DNA from: Typhlomys cinereus
Taxonomy: Eukaryota > Chordata > Mammalia > Rodentia > Platacanthomyidae
Direction: 5' to 3'
Length of the DNA stretch: 64,000 nucleotides
NCBI GenBank assembly: GCA_023101885.1
Contig: JALPQD010000137.1
Span: forward strand, 248,001 to 312,000
Position 1 is the stretch's first letter, and each line of letters begins with the position of its first letter. The notes under the pieces are model-generated. The model was given only the letters and a program-made list of their open reading frames with translations. It did not search any database and was not told the origin of the DNA. A program made the translations under genes and the position numbers. Shown here in pieces: positions 45,561 through 56,330 of this stretch.

Positions 45561-48289
45561 ATCTGAAACCATTTTTTATGGTCACTTATGGTTTGGTCCA
45601 CAGTGAAATAGATTGTCTTTTCTGTATTATTGTACTTTTTGAAAGTACAGTCATATATAACTTGTCAAAAAAGAAAGGCAGGAAAGACTGAGAAAAAGAA
45701 AAAAGAAAAAGAAAGAAAGAAAGAAGCAAATAGAGACACCCCATGAGTTACTTTCCTAAAGTTCCCTCAGCACCTCCCTGGATATGAATAACCCCCCCTC
45801 TGTAGTGTGCTTCCCAAGAAAGGTCCCAGCCAACACTCAGTTCAAACGGACGGTTCCTATTACTCAGTCCAGTGCCCATTAGAATTTACATTAGATTATT
45901 TATTAACTATTATAACGGTATTTTTTGATTCTTTAAAGTCAGTGAAAATCTTTTTTCACCCCAAAGAGAGAAGATGCTTGTGATTCTCCTGTTCAAAAGA
46001 CAGGAATGGTTTCTGCTGGTCGCGTAAAGCTCCTGGATCCACTACTGTCCTGAATCTTACTAACTGACTATGGTTCTGTTCTTTGAAAATTTCCAAAATC
46101 TTGTGTTTTTCCAGTCATGATGGTCTCCAAGGCATCTAGTGCCAATGCGCTCTGGTTGAGGCCCATGTTATGATGACTCCTGAGGGGGCGGGTTTCTGGT
46201 CTACACATATGCCGAGTGTACCCAATCAACTTGGGTGTTAATTCAGTCCTCTGCCATCCTTAGTTTCTGACTTATTTGTATAGGGCAATTTCCCCTCCTG
46301 CTGACTGTAAGTCCATCAGTTGATGTTTCCTTCCCCCCCTCCTCTTTTCTCTGGCTGCATTTGTTTTGTGTTTTCTTTGGGCCATCATTGAAGTGGATGA
46401 AAGGCAAATTACAGCTGCGAGGGCCCCAAGGCTCTGCACAATTAAAGACAAAAAAAACAAGTCTGCACCTACTGATCCAGCTCCCTTCAGAAGTATAGCC
46501 CACAATGTAGATGGATCAAAACTTCAAAATGAAGCGATTTTCTTCGCAGAAGACAAAAAAGCCAAAGCATTTGTGTAAAACGAGAGAGAGGGAAGGAAAG
46601 CAAAGTCCACACCACACGGGCTAGGCTGAGCTTGGCTGATCCCAGCTAAGACAGTGGCTGAAGCAAGCGCGCATGTAAATCATCATCCAGGATCAGGTAG
46701 TGAAAGCAGACCACGCTGGGCTTTGACATCTGGTGCTTATGACTCATGGAAACATAATTTCTGTAACACTTATGCCTAGGCACAGTCTGAAATACACTCA
46801 GGAATGTCTACCTGTGAAAGTACTTTGAGAAACATCCATATAACAGTCTTTATCTTTTGGGGGGAAAAGGGGGTTTCCCTAAAACAAGTCTTGGCACCAA
46901 GATCAAAGTGGAATCCTTCCCAAAAGTGACTCCAGAAATAGCGGTAATGTTCATGAAGCATGAGTTGTGGCTAATTCAATTCAACCTGGAAATCTGGTCC
47001 TAGATGACCAAAGGGAAGTGTTGACCGAATCTGGGTCTTTGCTTGAAATAAACACTTTCGGGATGTTCTCCTTCTATCTTTCACTGGTGGGAACAAGCGG
47101 TTTTAAGGCGAGCCAAATGTTATTTAGACAAAATGCGTAATTGTGCTTGGCATTGGGAAAACAGACAACGCTCTAATCATGGACATTCTACGCCATGCTC
47201 CTGCGGAGGGCAGATAATGACTTCTACCCTGAGCCATCTGTACTAACAGTTGCTGGCGAGATGGGAAAAGCAGGAGCTGGGCTCTTTTTAACAGCACTTA
47301 GATAGCTTTTTGTATCTGAAAAGCACTGCTTCCCAGGTTGAGGTTTGGATGGGACCAGGAAGAGCAGGACCCTGGCAGAAATCGGGTCCTCTGGACACAT
47401 CTGTTTGTACACTGCCATTTGAGATGAAAGACCTCCGGGTGATAGGACACACTTTGTGAGCAAAGAGTAAGGCAAACATCCTTGGGACCAGCTCTGGACT
47501 CCTAAGAGCCACCGGGAAATTACCTTTCCCATGTAGCTGTTTTTAATCTCCCTTTGATTAAAATCTTTATAATTAGATCACTATTCTCAGAGGTGGATTA
47601 AATAAATAAAAATACTTGTCAAGAAAGCTCAGACTTTTGAGTAAGTCTGCCTGGCACAAAGATTTGTAGAATGTTCCACTCTGATGGCCCAGGTTCACAC
47701 AGTCTCCTTATTATCTTCACTACCTATCCAAAAGTGAAGCTCACACCTGTCTCTGAGTCCCGAACATGTTGCAAGTTCCTGTTCCCATCCTCTGGGAAAT
47801 CATTCACAAATTAGAGGTCAATGTCCCCCTGGAAGTTGAAACTTGGCAGGTGAGGGGCAAGAGGTTCCTGCTTCCTCTCCAAAGGAAGGAATCTGTCTCT
47901 GTAGAGTACACGATTCCGCACAGCAGTGCCTTCTTCCTCTGGGGTCATTGGAAAAGGAGAGTGCAATCTCGCGGGATTTGCCATCAAGAGAAATTTTGTG
48001 GAATCACAGTTAGCAATTTAGCATTTAGCAACTTTCACAAAATCCCACACCATCATAAAAATTGGCTCAGCTGCACAAATTGGATAAAACTCCTAACAAG
48101 CAGCAATAAAAATAAAAAGAAGGAAAAGCTGGCATTCAGCCTCAAGCAGAAATCCACCTCCCTCCCACAGAAATGCCCCGTAGCTCAAAAGGAGATGTGT
48201 AAACTTTGGAGAACATCAATTTGTTCAAAGCTTACACTTCACCTTCATTCTCACAGGCAAGGGCGGGGAAAAAAAAGCCCAGATGTTTG
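45561..48289 (-). other. NRP2: NRP2 intronic DNA, repeat-poor with possible conserved block
   Basis: Very few repeats; one GA-rich patch near 45690-45725. The segment 46370-46600 looks like a conserved non-coding element. The 222-codon plus-strand ORF starting at 47766 lacks any recognisable domain. Confidence 0.5.
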
Positions 48290-48305
48290 TATAAAAATAT
48301 CATCA

Positions 48306-48311
48306 TTTTAT
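48306..48311 (-). terminator. NRP2: Candidate distal poly(A) signal of NRP2b
   Basis: AATAAA on the minus strand, followed by an A/T-rich cleavage zone and then a U-rich element (gggcttttttttcccc, about 45 nt downstream) and TGCCTGTGAG, a reasonable downstream GU/U element arrangement. It lies 3.3 kb after the NRP2b stop. Confidence 0.42.
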
Positions 48312-50584
48312 TACATTCCACACAATACATTTTCAAATAGTTTCCAACGTCCACAAGTTATTTTGACACACAGGCAACTGAGCAATGCAGGGAATGTCAC
48401 AGTTACAGGGAGAAGGGATAAGAACAGGAAGTAAAAATCTTTAGGTTTTCTTGATTAGTTGGTGTTCTTTGGTAATTTTATTATTTTTATTTTTTTAGGT
48501 GTTGCTTGCCTGCTCATTTTATTTTAAAGACAGGGTCTTTTCAAAGACAGGATATGAACTTGAAAAATATTACGGCATTTCCTCCTATTCTAGTTTGAAT
48601 CCCAAAAATGTTGGGATGAGGGAAAAGATGGTTTTGCTTAAGTGTCCTGTTTTGTCAATGTTATGATTTTTTTCCATCTTTGCCAGCAATTAGGTGATGG
48701 CAGTTGCTAGCAATGAACAAGGAAGGAATTTTCTACCCAGAGACATCCCTGCTGGAGTTTCCCATGAGACCTCTGGGAAGGCAAAAGCTTTACCCGCCCC
48801 CACTGTCTTCCACCTAACTCATCCACTCCTTCACATACTAAGGGTGGTATCACCTCTGCGTCTTCTGAGAAGCAATTCTAAACACATGCATGCATGCATT
48901 CACCTGTCCAGCCTGTTTCTTAGGAGAGTGACTCTTTTCTCCCTTTGTGGGATACAGAATTTTGCTTTTTAAAAGCTGCAAGGCATGGCATTTTACAGAA
49001 GAGCTGCCCTTTTAGCTTAGTACCTAGATAATGGTATGAACGTTGTAGGGTGGGGAGACTGTGAGAAGGGGAGGGAGGAAGGGAAAGAACTGACAAAAGA
49101 GAAGCAAGGAGGGAAGGAGACGTGATGGGAGGAGGGGAAGGGAGAAAGAGTCCAAGCTGAAGGATCATGGGACTTGCCATACTCTCACCTGTGACATGTG
49201 CATGATGATGAGGCCACATGGGACAATGGAGAAACACAGAGGAAGTGAGTTCAGAGTGGTCGCTAGCTTCTTTTAAAGAAGGGGATCCTCAGGGTAGCGG
49301 AGAAACTTATCTATCTGCTACACTGGCTGGTTTTCCAGGTGTGGTTTTCTGAAGCCTCCAGAGAGGACTCGCAGGAATGTCAATCATTTGGAGGAAACGC
49401 CTGGACCTAAGTGCTCAGCTGGATGTGCACATCCTTGATAAAAAGCCCTTGGTGACCAGCACAGTAGTCATGGCATCCAGGGTGGCTGACCAGCCCTCCC
49501 TTCTCCATCTGTAGCTGGGGTAGAAACCTCAAGGTAGCCATACTCTCGCCTTTCATCTTTTCTTCTCTTGGCTCTGGTTGAGACAGAATAGCTCTTTGAA
49601 ACAGAGTAAGAGTGGGAGAGCACGGTTTGCGGGAGGATGAAACGAACCAGATGCAAAGGCTGAGTGTGTGCAGGAGGGACCTATCTGGATACTCTGAAAG
49701 AATGCTAAAAAAAGGCTCTCTTCCAAGCAACCAAAAAAAAAAAAAAAAATCATTAGCATTTTGTTCTCAGAAGGTATCTGTAGGCCTCTGGTCAGGCAAT
49801 CATCTTTGGAGAGAACTTTATACTTCCCCAGAGGATTCCCAGCAGGAAGGTAGAAAACAGATGCCCCAAGGCTGAGCCCTTGTACAATAAAAATCTTACA
49901 ATACACATTTTCTATCAATGAAATTGACTCCGTCATTTAATTCATCCTTTCGCACAGTATCATTAGGCAACCACCCTCTAACATACCTCTCCCTGCATGG
50001 CCTGGAGAGGACGAATAGGCAGCAACGAATGTATGGTCAACAGTATACCTCCTCGCCGCCCATGCAGCCATATTGGCAAATGCCGGGCCAGCCCACGAAG
50101 GCACACTTGCCAGATGCCATGAATGCTTCCAGGGGTAGCACACAACAAATGATTTCAACAAATGATTGATTTCCATTTTCTCATAATGTTTAAAAGAGTC
50201 AGGTGGACAGCCTTGTATTTCAGCAGCAATAGACTCAGGCACACATTAGCATCATGAAAGAAAAGCAAATGACCCCTCTCTCCTCCTATTTTTACAAATG
50301 CTATTACAATGAGCAAAATAATACCACAGAATGCCTTCTTCCTTGGCCCTGTCCCACACTGGACTCAAAGATTCTACCCCCATCCCTGGGGTGAGGAGAC
50401 TTTTAAAAAGCCAACATGTGAGTCCTTCCATTGCCTCCCGTCCATCTTCCCTTCTTGCTCTCAAGCTAGACAGACAACTACGCTTCCTGCAGCATCCCAG
50501 ACATGTTATTCTTTATGACTTATTCCATGATTGGACTTGGACTTGACCCATCAGAGCTAAACATTCATTATGAGCTGCTGCTGC

Positions 50585-50611
<27 letters not shown>
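50585..50611 (+). repeat. Poly(T) run, A27 on the NRP2 strand
   Basis: 27 thymines; on the minus strand this follows ATTAAA in the NRP2b 3' UTR. Confidence 0.95.
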
Positions 50612-50615
<4 letters not shown>

Positions 50616-51583
50616 AGGCAACATGAGACACATTTGCTTCAGGGCTGGAAGTAGAGATGATTCCGTGCGCCTGAATGGCTGTTATCTTGTGACTTCAAAA
50701 ATATGAGGAGACATGCCAAGGGGCTATGTCTGAGTGCACTGGGGAACCTCTTGGGTCAGGTGGGCTGGGAATGAGGATGGTGGGACCACACTGCATCTAG
50801 TGAAGCCTCTTTTTTTTTTTTTCTAGGTACCCGGAGATGACAATGACAGCCAACAGAAACCCAGCCAGAACTAGATAAGGCAACAAAAAGCTTCGATCTC
50901 TTCTCCAAGTAAACAAAATGTGTACAGTATATTATTTTCTTATAAAATGTACCCCAGAAGTAACGCAAGAGTGAAGGGGCCCCTTTCTTCACACGCCCAC
51001 ACGCTCCCCCCCCACAGTGAGCCAGTCTCTCCCTCACGCACCCACACACACCCACACACAGCTCTTCACAAGAGAGTGTATACTATATACACACACACAG
51101 CCAGACTCCCCTCGAGAGGCCTGGCAGCCGGCCCACCAAGAGGAGGGATGGAATAAGGCAAGGGGAGAGAAAACAAGAGAACCAGTTTCTAGAACAAAAC
51201 AGCTGAGCCTGGAGTTATGAAGGGCTTGGGGGGTGGATCTCTTCTGGTGTTCCAAGGTGCAGCATTAGAATTGGGTTGTGTTGGTTTGGAATCACAAAAA
51301 GAAAACAAAAGAGAGAAAGAAAAAGAAAGGAAAAAGAAATAAAAAGAAAGGAAGTTAAAAAAAAAACAGAAAAAACAGAAACAAAAAAACAAAAGCAAAG
51401 GCAAACAAAATCTCAAAGATCACAGAGAATGGTTGAGGTGGGTCAGAACCTCAGGGCTAGGGACCCTGGGGACAGATGACTGAGGGTTCACGCAGAGACT
51501 AGGCGAGGAGAAAAAAGTGCAAAATCGAGGCAACGTGTTTGCAGTCTTTCTTGTTTGTTTGGGCTCAGTCCTTGCTTCAGCCC
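50612..51583 (-). other. NRP2: Probable 3' UTR of NRP2b (minimum extent)
   Basis: Sequence following the NRP2b stop. I see no SINE in it. On the RNA strand it holds a very long U/C-rich tract (51295-51412), a GU/UA-rich part (51030-51095) and a block at 50820-50960 that looks unlike repeat DNA. An ATTAAA (minus strand, 50614-50609) runs directly into a genomic A27 stretch (50611-50585), which would be either a weak polyadenylation signal or an internal priming site. The true end may lie further, at the AATAAA near 48306. UTR identity rests on position and lack of repeats. Confidence 0.55.
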
Positions 51584-51864
51584 TCAGCAGTGCGAGCCGC
51601 CGTCTTGCTCTAGCTTAATGGTTAAGGTGGGCTCCACCGCCAGAGGGGCCCCGTTGGTGTACTGGGAGGTTTTGTAGGTGATGGAGTGGTCAGTCTTCTT
51701 GGCCGCATAGCGGAACCGGTGGTAGTGGAGCACCAGGGCCAGCGCGACGGAGACCAGCACCAGGACAGCGCCCCCGGCGGCCATAACGTAATACCAGTAG
51801 GCTGGGATGGGCTGCACAGGCACCGTGTCCACTGTGGGCTCGGTCCCTGGTGGGAGCGTGCCCC
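51584..51864 (-). CDS. NRP2: Neuropilin-2 isoform b terminal exon (stalk, TM helix, b-type tail)
   Basis: This is an alternative last exon. After the acceptor (ctctcccccag|GGGG, phase 1) it encodes GGTLPPGTEPTVDTVPVQP (juxtamembrane stalk), AYWYYVMAAGGAVLVLVSVA (start of the membrane helix), LALVLHYHRFRYAAKK (helix end and basic stop-transfer), and a tail running through THSITYKTS-like sequence and NGAPLAVEPTLTIKLEQD to GSHC and a stop at 51586-51584. That is about 92 residues and full length for the b tail. It lacks the SEA PDZ ligand of NRP2a, so it should not recruit GIPC1. It lies 9.0 kb downstream of the shared small exon and 16.7 kb before the 17-residue a-cassette, so using it requires terminal-exon definition and polyadenylation before the a exons are reached. 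Confidence 0.96.
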
Positions 51865-52029
51865 CTGGGGGAGAGACACAGAACAGTGTTGCTAGGCTGA
51901 GAGCATGCGGACTCATAAAAAGAAGTCAATTAAAAAAAAAGAAAGAGAGAAACATACATGCATTGGGATGTATAGCTAGGGACCAAAGTGGTACTCAGTC
52001 CTCTTATATGCCAAGCACCTTATAATGCT

Positions 52030-52150
52030 GTTATCTCCCTCTGATCCCTTTATGGGGCAGGTACCTGCACAACCATGGTATGGATGAGGGCACAGAGTTG
52101 TTTGGTCGACAATGGGGATTCAAATGGGTATGTAACATAAGTAAGGATTC
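52030..52150 (-). mobile_element. Possible MIR remnant
   Basis: GCTGTTATCTCCCTCTGATC, TTTATGGGGCAGGTACC and GATGAGGGCACAGAGTTG weakly follow the MIR complement. Confidence 0.3.
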
Positions 52151-52201
52151 AAGCAAGACCTGTTTTCTATTTAACCACAATTATTTTATAAGCATTGCAA
52201 T

Positions 52202-52202
<1 letters not shown>

Positions 52203-52246
<44 letters not shown>
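52203..52246 (+). repeat. (AC)n microsatellite
   Basis: About 21 uninterrupted AC units, 340 bp upstream (transcript sense) of the NRP2b terminal exon acceptor. Confidence 0.97.
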
Positions 52247-52247
<1 letters not shown>

Positions 52248-53063
52248 GTGCGCACATATGCTCACATATGCATGTGTGATCCTTCAATAGCTGCTGGGAG
52301 TCAGCTTAGGTGAATTCTCCAAGTGGGTGGAAATGCCATATTTGGTGTGGTCGGCCAGCATTCTCAAACAATGTATTAATTAGGCTGGCTAGACTTGAAG
52401 GTAAATTCCACTTTGGTATGCCAAGATTCTGTGCCCATTGAAATCAGCCTGGTCTTGTCTAAACAGGTCAATTACTACTGTCAAGCAATGACTAACTCAT
52501 CTTCATTTTTTGTTTAATTGGATGGAGGATTCTAAAAGCAGATTGGATAGGAAGTTGCAAGAAAAAATTCGGCACAATGTGATAAAGGGTACGAAAGAGA
52601 GGAAGAGACTGAGTGAGTATGGGTAAAGGGAGGGAGATCATTCTTAATCATGGCAAAGAGAGCAGGGAGACGCTAGCGGGGGATTGGGAAGGCAACATCC
52701 TTCACTGGCCGGCCTCTGGTTGCCATGGAGATGCTGTAGTAGATTTCAGCTCAGGGTAACTCTGGGGAAAGACTGGCTGGAGTCCCACTCGATGCAAAAC
52801 AGTGCTACAACTTGATTCTCCCAAAGATTTACATCAGATGAGAATCTGGCCCAGAAAGGGCCTAGGCGCTTTGGAGCTTGCCAAACCAGATATGATCTTT
52901 ACTTCTGAAAAATGATGTATGCTTAACCTATGAAAAATGCTTCCCAAGCTGCTTGCATCACATGCTGGTGGCCAAAGAAATATGCCATTCACTCGTAGGG
53001 TGTGCTGGCAGGTGGGTGGGGGTGCTACTACCTCATTAGGTATCACTGCTCCGACTCTGGAGG

Positions 53064-53077
53064 TCACCCTCTGCTGA
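53064..53077 (-). promoter_or_regulatory. Weaker CTCF-like motif
   Basis: Minus strand TCAGCAGAGGGTGA keeps the CAGCAGAGGG core but misses three consensus positions (11 of 14). It lies 1.2 kb upstream (transcript sense) of the NRP2b terminal exon. Confidence 0.3.
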
Positions 53078-53659
53078 CCACCTATTGGCCCCTTCGTGAG
53101 ACTCAGAGCATCTCATATAAAGGAAGTGGCCCTCATCTCAGTTTCCACCTCAGGATGTTGCAAAGAAGGTACCCAGCAAATGTATGGAGTGAATAGGACC
53201 CCAAGCCAAAGCCCACACTCTTGAGTCTATGTTTCCCCAGTTCCTGTGACGTGAGCCCCACAATGCCTCATTTTCACGTAGGAAAAGAACTAAGTGGCGT
53301 GTCAGATCTTCTCATGTCTACTCAGGAGTGACAGAACAATGAGAGTGTTCTTCCTCGGGAGAGCTTGTGATGTCTGCCCAACTTGTTGGCTCTGAATCAG
53401 TGCTGTGCTCAGTTTTGGAGACTCCTTGCACTAGGGTGTAGGCTCGTTGGTACTTTGTGGGCCATCACAAAGACTCATGGTATTGGGAGGGCTTTGGTGA
53501 GGCGAGGTGCTCGGCACACACCTCCACAGCCACAGCCACATATCTGGATGGAAACGACTCCACAGTCCAAGGCCCTTAAAGCTCCCCTGCCAGCTCATCT
53601 TCTCCCGCATGACCACATATGCTTTTCCTTTGTGCCCCAAACTATTTCCTTTTTCAATT

Positions 53660-53675
53660 GTTTTTAATCTTTGCA

Positions 53676-53730
<55 letters not shown>

Positions 53731-53939
53731 TAGAGGACACTGTGTGTGCCTGTGGAGGCCCAAGGGTGACTTCGGGAATCACCCTGGATTGCATCTAACT
53801 CCTGTTTGCTTTACTCTGGAGTTTGATTGGAAGTGCAGGCCACTGTCATTTCCACCTAGAGTTTAATGTGGGATTCGGGATCTGAACTCAGAACTCGCTT
53901 GAGAGGCAAAGGCTTAACCCCTGAGCCATATCTCCAACC
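53660..53939 (-). mobile_element. B2-like tRNA-derived SINE, old subfamily (copy 5)
   Basis: Read on the minus strand it starts GGTTGGAGATATGGCTCAGG, with the B box TTCTGAGTTCAGATCCCG, and contains the CCTCCACAGGCACACACAG segment before a (CA)n tract (53679-53729). No clean target duplication found. In the NRP2 b-side intron. Confidence 0.85.
53679..53729 (+). repeat. (GT)n microsatellite in SINE copy 5
   Basis: About 25 GT units. Confidence 0.97.
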
Positions 53940-53959
53940 CCCTCTGAAGTACTTATATC

Positions 53960-54095
53960 TTCTTTTATGAGTGTTTTTTGTTTGATATGGGAGCTTTCTT
54001 TGTAGGCAAGGCCAGCCTGTAACTCACAGAGTAACCCCAGGGCTAGCTTCAATAATCCCCCTGCCTCTGCGTCCTACAGGCTAGGGAGAAACACA
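53960..54095 (-). mobile_element. B1 remnant
   Basis: AGGCAAGGCCAGCCTGTAAC, TCACAGAGTAACCCCAGGGC and CCTCTGCGTCCTACAGGCTA resemble the complement of a degraded B1. Confidence 0.5.
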
Positions 54096-54432
54096 TGACA
54101 AGACCACAAAGCATGGTCCGTCACAGCCCCTTATATCCCCTCCACTATCACATGGCCTCAGTACAAATGCTCACTTCCTTCAGTCTAGATATTGGTGTCC
54201 AATATTAACTATATCACCCAGGCTCACAGCACTGGGGCCAGGGAAAGAGGAAGCCTTATGTTACGCTGAAAGTGTTCCTAGTAATAGAGACAAAGTTAGG
54301 ATATGGTAAAATGTTAAAGCACAATATAGAGAGCAGTATTCAGAACCAAGAGATGTGAGCTAGCGTCTCAGAATTGTGTTCTACTTTAGAAGACAGACTC
54401 TAAAGGTAAAAGATCATCATCTCCCCCTTTCT

Positions 54433-54745
54433 TTTTTTTTTTTTAAAGATTTTTTTATTATTATTTATTCAATCATGCATGTGTATGTACGTATGTGCGC
54501 GCATATGCGTGCACGCGTGTGTCTGTGTGTGTGTCTGTGTGTGTGTAGAACCACGGATGAATTCGGGAACCACCATGGACACCTCCACCTCCTTCTGCCC
54601 TGGGATTCACAGGCTCCGCCCTATCAGGACCAGAACGCAGGCCGCCCCCGCTTCCGCCTGGCGTCTATACATGGGATCTGGGATCCGAACTCAGGACCTT
54701 CCGCCTGCAAGGCAGAGGCTTAACCCCTGAGTCACCTCTCCAGCC
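54433..54745 (-). mobile_element. B2-like tRNA-derived SINE, young subfamily (copy 6, full T+ tail)
   Basis: Flanked by a perfect 18-bp duplication CATCATCTCCCCCTTTCT (54415-54432 and 54746-54763, the first base possibly SINE). The minus strand shows the head GGCTGGAGAGGTGACTCAGG, a GC-rich body nearly identical to copy 3, a CA-rich tract, GCATGATTGAATAAATAATA, then TCTTT and an A12 tail. AATAAA plus a TCTTT Pol III terminator plus poly(A) defines a T+ class SINE, like B2 of murids or Dip of jerboas. Confidence 0.93.
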
Positions 54746-56124
54746 CATCATCTCCCCCTTTCTAATGAGTCCTCCTTCCCCTGAAATTTCTAACATGTAG
54801 AATGAGTAATAAAAGCCACTTGGGGATATTGAATTGACCCCTTAAACATTTTCCTTGTGTGTGTTTGGAAAAATGAGAAAACATATAATAAGAATTTATG
54901 TTTTCAACATTAAAGGGGTTAGAAAATAAAGGGTATGACTCACAATGCTTTCCTAATGCTCTAATGAGCAATGTGTGGATAGACTGCAGTTGGAGGTCAG
55001 AATTTTCTCAGGACATTCTCCAGCTAGAGAGACTCAATCTCCAAAGGTAGCAGACTGGGCTGCTTTGGATACTCTACTTTGAAGGGCTCTGTCTAGGGCT
55101 GTGGTTTTCCAGTCACAGAAAAGGAGTCAAATCTGTCCTCCAAACATCTTCTCATCAATAGCAGCAATCCGATTAATACCAGACAGGTGGATGGATAAAT
55201 GGGCTGATGGACAGAGGCGAGAATTTTGGACCAATGTTCAGACTCCTTGATGACCCAAAGCTGATGACCCATCGATATGTCACGGAACAGGTATTCTCAG
55301 AAAGGTCTCCATTTCAGACAGATACTCGGGAAGACTAGCTGCTGCGTGTTATCATTAGCTTCACCTGCCTCTTTCCTTACATGGTGACTGGACCATTGCT
55401 TTACAGTAAAGGAGCCTGGGCTAGCTAGATACACTGCTTTGGGAGATAAAATGCTAGTGAGTCTTCACAGCCTTGCCCAGGGTGGTGATATGCTGACACT
55501 CGATTGATCTAACTTCTACCACTACTCACATGATCTGTTTTCTGCCAGGAATAAAAAATGCTTTTGATGCCTCAACCATTTTTCACTAATTTCCACCCTT
55601 GATTCTCCACAAAGTCTTCCCATTGTTTGCAATAATGAGAACCAGATACTTTAATAGTCAATAACTCCGAGTGTATTTGCAAGGTTGAGCAGGCTCCCAT
55701 CTGAACTCCCTGGAGAAGAGCAACGTGAATGCCAAGAATTCGAATTTTGAGAAACAATAAATTCTAAAAAAAGCCACATGTGGGAAAATATACGAGAAAA
55801 GAAATTACCTGTTAGGGAGTGTGCCTTGCCATCCTTGTTTGCACACAGGGTCACTGATTTAATGGAGAATTAAGGAATGTGGCAGTAAGAACAGCTAGAG
55901 TAAGTGGACATTTTCTGTGTGAATGCCACCATGGGAATCATCTTACACATCGTGCATGGAGGACATGAGAGCCCAGAAGGATAAGAAGTTTCCTTCTGGC
56001 TTCACTTGGAGGAAGACTGAAGAGGCAGAATAACAGAGACCCCCTTCTCCCCAAAAAAGAATTGCATACGGCTGCTAAGTGACTAAGTCAGTCCCTACGC
56101 CCCAAGTGTGTGCTCTTAAACGGA

Positions 56125-56330
56125 GACCAGTTACCTGCAGCCTAATGTGCCAAATCTGGCCCACTGCTTATTTTTATGAATAAAGTTTTATTGGAACACA
56201 GCCACTCTGGTTTCTTTACATACCACCTGGGGCTGTCTTTTTGCTACAATGGCAGAGAGGTATGGTTGCAATGGAGACTGAGTCATTATCTGGTCTTTCT
56301 TGACACAAGTTTGCCCGCCCTACTGCTACC
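56125..56330 (+). mobile_element. Old hAT-type DNA transposon fossil
   Basis: CCAAATCTGGCCCACTGCTT, TATGAATAAAGTTTTATTGG, AACACAGCCACTCTGG and CTACAATGGCAGAGAGGTAT match a common old mammalian DNA-transposon repeat. Family name is not certain from memory. Confidence 0.6.

Larger units (their letters stand above)
48290..50611 (-). other. NRP2: Possible extended NRP2b 3' UTR
   Basis: If the ATTAAA at 50609-50614 is skipped, the next convincing end is the AATAAA at 48311-48306. The stretch includes A-rich runs, a polypurine-rich part (49040-49150) and an old SINE remnant (about 48470-48570, read antisense). The 222-codon open frame on the opposite strand (47766-48434) has no recognisable content. 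I cannot tell from sequence alone whether this is transcribed UTR or intron. Confidence 0.35.

Noticed and set aside
47766..48434. 222-codon plus-strand open frame
   Set aside because: No recognisable domain or start context, low-complexity Lys-rich stretch, and it is antisense to intronic/UTR sequence of NRP2. Treated as chance.
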